NCBI GenBank assembly: GCA_944989445.1 | Contig: CALYLW010000011.1 | Location: 1,021,501-1,085,500 of the forward strand | Reading direction: 5' to 3' | Length of the DNA stretch: 64,000 nucleotides | Source: Ampullaceana balthica | Taxonomy: Eukaryota > Mollusca > Gastropoda > Lymnaeidae | In this document: positions 59,901 through 64,000 of the stretch, in pieces | How the letters are laid out: each line of letters starts with the position of its first letter | How positions within the stretch are numbered: position 1 is the stretch's first letter | Notes under the pieces: generated by a model | What the model was told of the DNA's origin: nothing | The model's input: only the letters and a program-made list of their open reading frames with translations | Databases searched by the model: none | Position numbers and translations under genes: made by a program

Positions 59901-60095
59901 CGATTTTAATATGTAAACAGGTAGGATATTAAACAAAAATTTAAGTCTGAGGAAAAATGGGTTTCAAAAATTACACAGCGACCTTAAAAGATGAAGTGAG
60001 AAGTAATATTGACACATCTAGGCGGTGACGTGTACCGGACACATACAAACCTTGAGGTAGATCGAGGTCGACCGAACACTTTTAACGAATGTCAT
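56798..60095 (-). CDS. Four-transmembrane protein of the claudin/PMP22/EMP superfamily, 4 exons
   Basis: Four minus-strand exons with matching phases (60095-60051, 59283-59112, 58559-58410, 56991-56798) give 561 nt, 186 residues, similar to PMP22 (160) and claudins (about 210). There are four hydrophobic spans: IVVCILIVSFVLAWI, AIFGFMSVNFCLFFALLLMF, TLSLWVAVLGFW through YVIAIIIFAAS, and WGLAIVVAVLQAFVGALMVF. The first extracellular loop carries the family signature: W37, GLW (50-52), then two cysteines (55 and 64). Members of this family act in cell junctions, membrane adhesion or myelin-like membranes; the exact subfamily cannot be decided. The protein ends TGAKPMDL, without a clear PDZ-binding YV end of classical claudins. 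The gene is convergent with the cyclin gene and head to head with tektin-3. Confidence 0.85.
57633..57902. mobile_element. Same MITE family, copy 3
   Basis: 270 bp with both terminal inverted repeats. It is flanked by TTT on both sides (57630-57632 and 57903-57905). It lies in intron 3 of the claudin/PMP22-like gene. Confidence 0.85.
58410..58559 (-). CDS. Claudin/PMP22-like exon 3
   Basis: 150 nt, phase 1 in and phase 1 out. It encodes WYRALQAFAIFGF, the second span, CNKGKTLSLW and the start of the third span. Confidence 0.85.
59112..59283 (-). CDS. Claudin/PMP22-like exon 2 (first span and signature loop)
   Basis: 172 nt, phase 0 in and phase 1 out. It encodes IVVCILIVSFVLAWIS, WGDGYSSGNLIGYGLWKSC and the second loop cysteine. 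Confidence 0.85.
60051..60095 (-). CDS. Claudin/PMP22-like exon 1
   Basis: Encodes MTFVKSVRSTSIYLK, phase 0 out, with donor GTTTGT. The start is supported by the immediate continuation into the first membrane span in exon 2. A TGACGTCA (CRE-type) palindrome lies 29 bp upstream at 60124-60131. Confidence 0.7.
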
Positions 60096-60199
60096 TTTGC
60101 CACTCAGACAGATGACATGTGTGTGACGTCACGAATCTCTGTAAGTTTAAAACAAAGTTATAAGAACAAAAATTAAAGCTCAGCGGGAGCCTTCATATC

Positions 60200-61217
60200 A
60201 ATGCACATAAACACACCACATACTATATTTTAAACTACGCGTAACACACCAACTTTCCTTACCATTCACTCATCGCCCTCTCCATACTAACGTCCGATGA
60301 CAACAAACTTAAGGTACGTTGCTATTTTCCTCACCATTGACGCCAAATATTTCCCTATCAAACGTTGGTCTGGCAGAGATACTGAACCTGTATCCACGGT
60401 TCATTGGTTTTACTGCACGGATTTAAAGCACTGTATGGAAATGTATTCCCACCCCTGTACACACTGAATTCACTTGGAAGGACCAACTGAATCAGTCAAT
60501 GGTCTTAAGATCGATAAACGCGACTTATTTTATCATACGTTCAGGAGACAGAAAGAAAGTACAGTAAAAAAAAAGTGAGGGAAGTTCAGTCTGTAATCGA
60601 ATCAGCAGTTGACTGTACGTATTTCATGTTTATAATGTCTGTTCATGTCTTTCTAACAATAAAAATTCCAAAATTAAAATGCGACGGATTCAAAAGACGC
60701 CACCCCCTGGTTCAAAGTTTGTTCTTTGAAGACTTTCTTTCTACTTGCGTGTCCCTCTTGTGCTTAGTTAACTTTGTGCAGTGGTATGTTTTTGCTGTTT
60801 GTTTTTTTCATGGCTTCTCCCTAGGTTCATATCATCGTGGCTGACAGACATGCGCAGACGATAGGAGGTTGATCAGGGAAATCAATCAGATCTTGTTTTT
60901 ATTTTATTTTTGTTGTTGTTATTGATTGTCAAGTTATTGGTTGTGTTATTTTTGGTGGTTTTGTTATTGGCTTTTACACAATTTGAATAAATTTAATGTG
61001 GATTTTATCAGCATTGCTGATTGAAAAGTTAATAATTATATTTGTGTTTATAATGTACAGGAATAAAATAAAATCTTTACAATAAAAAATTATAAAAGAA
61101 AAACGAAAACATTTCAAACATCACGAATTTCTTTCAATGACAGTGTGAACAGAATCCTTAATATATCATCGAATAGTTACTTAGTGGGGGAGTATAAAAT
61201 CCAGACGTTTTCATATA
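60200..61217. other. Left part of the claudin-like/tektin-3 head-to-head spacer
   Basis: No exon or repeat family recognised; presumably holds the claudin-like promoter or 5' UTR. Confidence 0.4.
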
Positions 61218-62130
61218 TATAATGAATGAATGCTTTCTTTTATAGCGCTAACACTTCCCGTGCTAGACTATCAAGCTCGTTGCAACTCTCATGCTCAAAA
61301 ACTATATCAAATAAATTTAATTGTTTTAATAATTCACGTTTTTCTTAAAATTGTCTTTGTTTTCACACTCTTTCAAAAATTTCGGAAGACTTTTCCATTA
61401 TTTTGGTGCCGCCGATCATCGATGCAAATGAGCGCCCGCCAAGGGACTAACCCCTGTGTCCCATCCTCTCCGGGAACTTTCAGAAGAGAATGCGCAGAGG
61501 ATCGAAGACTCTTTAGAGCAGTGCTTCTCAAACTTTTTAGTATGGCGGACCGGCAGGAATTTTTCCAATGCACCAGGGACCGGTGAATTATTGTCACTGT
61601 CTTGACGTGGTAGCGAAAGGTTTGGGGTTGTTTTTTTTTCATCGTATATGCTTTTTAACGAAAAATTGAAATATTCTATAGGGTTAGTATAAATGGTTGC
61701 AAAATAAGGGATTATAATAAATTTTTAAAACTTTATTGATAACTTCTGCGGACCGGCAGCGGAAGGCCCGCGGACCGGCACCGGACCGCGGACCACCACT
61801 TTGAGAAGCACTGCTTTAGAGTTACATGTTCCGAAGCTAATTCCTTCAAACACTGCAGCACTGAACCGTCCCTACAGCATGAGATAGTGGCAGAATCTTT
61901 CAGTCTATTCTTTAAATCACAAGAAGCCAGTGCGGATCCCCGAGTGCCTTTTTAATGTGGTCTGACTTTTCATCCACAATACAGTCCGAACGGCAGCGTT
62001 GTGTACTTTTTGGGGTTTCTGCAGTTGGTTTTTGAGGCAATCCCCACAGACTACAGTTGCAGTAATCAAATCTTAGTTGTATTAAGGAAACTGCTACGGC
62101 ATTTGCTGTTCTCTTCTTCAGTTTATTTAT
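61218..62130 (-). pseudogene. LINE reverse-transcriptase C-terminal fossil
   Basis: Minus-strand broken frames read YCNCSLWGLPQKPTAETPK, DHIKKALGDPHWLL and, after the inserted MITE, DLRSSAHSLLKVPGEDGT-like sequence. These match the YCNSLLYGLP...HWLPV and LRSS..LL.VP segments of CR1/jockey-type LINEs. The 3' tail GCGCTATAAAAGAAAGCATT plus CATTCATT near 61218 is also LINE-like. Confidence 0.65.
61519..61813. mobile_element. hAT MITE inserted in the LINE fossil
   Basis: 295 bp with ends CAGTGCTTCTCAAACT and the inverted TTTGAGAAGCACTG. It is flanked by the 8-bp duplication CTTTAGAG (61511-61518 and 61814-61821). Subterminal GCGGACCGGCA blocks are inverted too. Confidence 0.93.
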
Positions 62131-62365
62131 AACTTCTTGTTTATTAGTATGAAAGAAACGAACACTGACTAAACATAAATTGCATTTAATTTGTCGATGA
62201 CTCTAAATAAAATACCAAAATAATTAGCAACACCAATGATATATTCTCTAAATCAAATGTCTTCAGTCAATACCATTCTTATTTAGTTGTATTTAAAAAC
62301 ATATGACGTCAACAAAACTGCGTTGAACGTATGCGCAAGTTCTGAAACGGAAGCCCAGAGACAGG

Positions 62366-62378
62366 GTTTCCTAGAGAC
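62366..62378 (+). promoter_or_regulatory. RFX X-box-like motif upstream of tektin-3
   Basis: GTTTCCTAGAGAC fits the X-box consensus RYYNYY-N(1-3)-RRNRAC and ends 56 bp before the tektin-3 ATG. RFX factors drive ciliary genes through X-boxes in many animals. A TGACGTCA palindrome (CRE-type) lies at 62304-62311. Function is inferred. Confidence 0.45.
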
Positions 62379-62434
62379 ACAACAAGGAAAGTCTCACTTT
62401 GACGACTCTCACCAGTACAACTCCAAGACAGGAG

Positions 62435-62507
62435 ATGGCGACCTGCGGTGCGGTCACACAGCCGCAGATGGCTGGTCCGCCCAACTTCAGTAATGTAGAG
62501 TATCTTG
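62435..62507 (+). CDS. TEKT3: Tektin-3 coding exon 1
   Basis: 73 nt from ATG to a GTGAGT donor, phase 1 out. It encodes MATCGAVTQPQMAGPPNFSN and VEYL. Confidence 0.72.
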
Positions 62508-63834
62508 GTGAGTGGACGAGAAATTTGGTCATCTGCTGATGCTGTCAGAAATAAATGTGGTCGCTAAATTTGTGAAACTTGTGTCATTTGATGGTGGTAT
62601 TCATTGGTCGTTGGTGGTAGAGTTGTTCACTGTTCACGGTTGTCGCCGAGCTAGCCAAAAACTTCTTCTTAACTTTTATGGGGAAGATGTTGACAAACCA
62701 AAACCAAGAAGGGTAAAAGCAAAGAGAGTGGTGCGCTCCATATATGGTATTTTTGGCTGCGATATTTGTTTTGTTTTTCTATTTTAATTTTAAAAAATAG
62801 ACAACTAAACCTAACCCAGACCCTAAAAAACGAACACTAGAACGTTAATTACATTTATGGATAAAATAATTGCACTTATTCCCTTTTCAAGTGTAAAAAT
62901 ACAACATTTCATTCCGGATGTACGCCTCGCTCTGCCGTAACAACAGTGATAGCACCGTTCTCTTTGCTTTAGCCCCAAGAAGAATTTTAAAAACGCACGA
63001 GCCACTCACGTGCTCTTTAATTTTTGTTATATGTTTAATATATAAAGTAGATACGGTAAAAGCAAAGAGAACGGTAGCCGTAGAGAGTAATTCTTAAATG
63101 TTTGATTTTGGCCTAAATAAAAAACGAGGCTTGTAGAAATGACAGAGCACAACTATTTGAACCAAGGCTAACAGTGTGTTAATATTTCCCTCTCAAAAAC
63201 AGGAGAACGCATAATTCATGGTATGATATTCACCAAATGTACAGGGGGTATCTAATTGTATGATATTCTTCAAAGGGACATTGAGAATATCATTGTATGA
63301 TATTATTCAAAAAGACATTGAGAATATCATTGTATATTATTAAAAAAGACATCGAGAATATTATTGTATGATATTATCCAAAAAGACAGGGAGTATCTCA
63401 TTGTATGATATTATTCAAAAATACAGGGAGTATCTCATTGTATGATATCATTCAAATAGACAGGGAGTATCTCATTGTATGTTATTATTCAAATAGAGTA
63501 AATACTGATAGCAAGGTCCGTATGTCACTGTTAAATTAAAGAATACCATGTAAGATATTTCTTTGTATGAGGAGTAAATAGCAACCTCCTAAATCTGCAG
63601 TACGGTGGCCAGATGACTTTTAGTTCTCTAAATTCCTTGACCATTCCAGGTGCAACGTCGACCTCCACGTACATGACGGGGCCGAGGCAGGCGGTACAGT
63701 TCACACAGTTGCCAACCATTGGAACCATGCAGAACCAGTACAAGACCTACGACACCTACCCCGCCCCGTCACCCATGCGACGGTCCCTCACGACGTTACC
63801 ATGGCGACCGAGTACCTACTACCAATCGGCGAAG
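62435..63834 (+). CDS. TEKT3: Tektin-3, first two coding exons (gene runs off the right edge)
   Basis: Exon 62435-62507 (phase 1 out) and exon 63650-63834 (phase 0 out, donor GTATGT) give 86 residues. MATCGAVTQPQMAGPPNFSN leads into VEYLGATSTSTYMTG, then FTQLPTIGTMQNQYKTY and finally SLTTLPWRPSTYYQSAK. LPWRPSTYY, and the order ST.TY ... P.I.TM...Y ... L.LPWRPSTYY, match the N-terminus of tektin-3 as I recall it. Tektins are coiled-coil filaments of axonemal doublet microtubules in cilia and sperm flagella; tektin-3 also acts in the sperm acrosome/flagellum of mammals. The coiled-coil body lies beyond the window. The second Met (codon 12) aligns better with the vertebrate start, so either ATG may be used. 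Confidence 0.82.
63225..63500. repeat. About 36-bp degenerate minisatellite, 7-8 units
   Basis: Units ATTGTATGATATTATTCAAA plus AAGACAGGGAGTATCTC with changes. It lies in the tektin-3 intron about 150 bp before exon 2. Confidence 0.88.
63650..63834 (+). CDS. TEKT3: Tektin-3 coding exon 2
   Basis: 185 nt, phase 1 in and phase 0 out, with an ACCATTCCAG acceptor and a GTATGT donor. It contains the diagnostic LPWRPSTYY. The rest of the window to 64000 is intron. Confidence 0.85.
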
Positions 63835-64000
63835 GTATGTGGAGAAAAAATCTAAGGTGAAATGAGTTGTTGTTTTTTTCTGCTCATTTGTTTTAGTTGA
63901 AGTAACTTTATATAACATCTCTATGTTTGTGAGTACCTTGTACATGTTTGCAAATCACTTATTACACGAAGGGCTTTAAATAACGCATGTTGTGTTTTTT

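Noticed and set aside
60575..60844. 89-codon plus-strand open frame before tektin-3
   Set aside because: No motif, no splice support, and composition like the surrounding noncoding DNA.

Overview
The window looks like a lophotrochozoan, probably molluscan (gastropod-like), nuclear chromosome segment. The evidence is four intron-rich protein genes of animal families, an AT-rich background, and a very heavy load of minisatellites and DNA transposons (Helitrons, hAT elements, short MITE-like elements, a pogo/Tigger remnant), plus LINE fragments and a tRNA-derived SINE. The taxon is an inference; no rRNA or mitochondrial marker is present. No prokaryotic feature, CRISPR array or operon is present. 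Splice sites were assigned by reading, with codon phase checked across every junction.

Layout. 1-13.2 kb has no gene that I can support: a MITE, degenerate AT-rich repeats, a 47-bp satellite (4.93-6.05 kb), a 16-bp satellite (6.95-8.32 kb), a 36-bp array, a Tigger remnant with an inserted LINE tail, and a 33-35-bp array (11.9-13.27 kb). 13.24-36.16 kb (minus) is an 11-exon ABC transporter whose exons join into a 673-residue ABCG5-like half-transporter. Its introns hold nested Helitrons, a 490-bp repeat family, a tandem segmental duplication and several minisatellites. 40.26-54.29 kb (plus) is a 12-exon mitotic (A/B-type) cyclin, best matched to cyclin B. One of its introns holds a complete 2.9-kb hAT element with an 8-bp target duplication and a second hAT-like element nested inside it. 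56.80-60.10 kb (minus) is a 4-exon, 186-residue four-span membrane protein of the claudin/PMP22 superfamily. 62.44 kb to the right edge (plus) holds the first two coding exons of tektin-3, with a match to the RFX X-box consensus 57 bp upstream of the ATG.

Arrangement. The ABCG5-like and cyclin genes are head to head (about 4.1 kb between start codons), the cyclin and claudin-like genes converge, and the claudin-like and tektin-3 genes are head to head (about 2.3 kb). The four genes have no evident common pathway: sterol/lipid export, cell cycle, cell junction or membrane, and ciliary axoneme. I did not find a convincing new molecular system. The observations most worth checking are: an in-frame alternative exon candidate in the cyclin gene; a triplicated 5' splice site and a minisatellite-supplied stop codon in the ABCG5-like gene; catalytic motifs suggesting this ABCG5 homologue may not need an ABCG8 partner; and a set of nested or dimeric transposons whose exact ends can be read from empty or interrupted sites.
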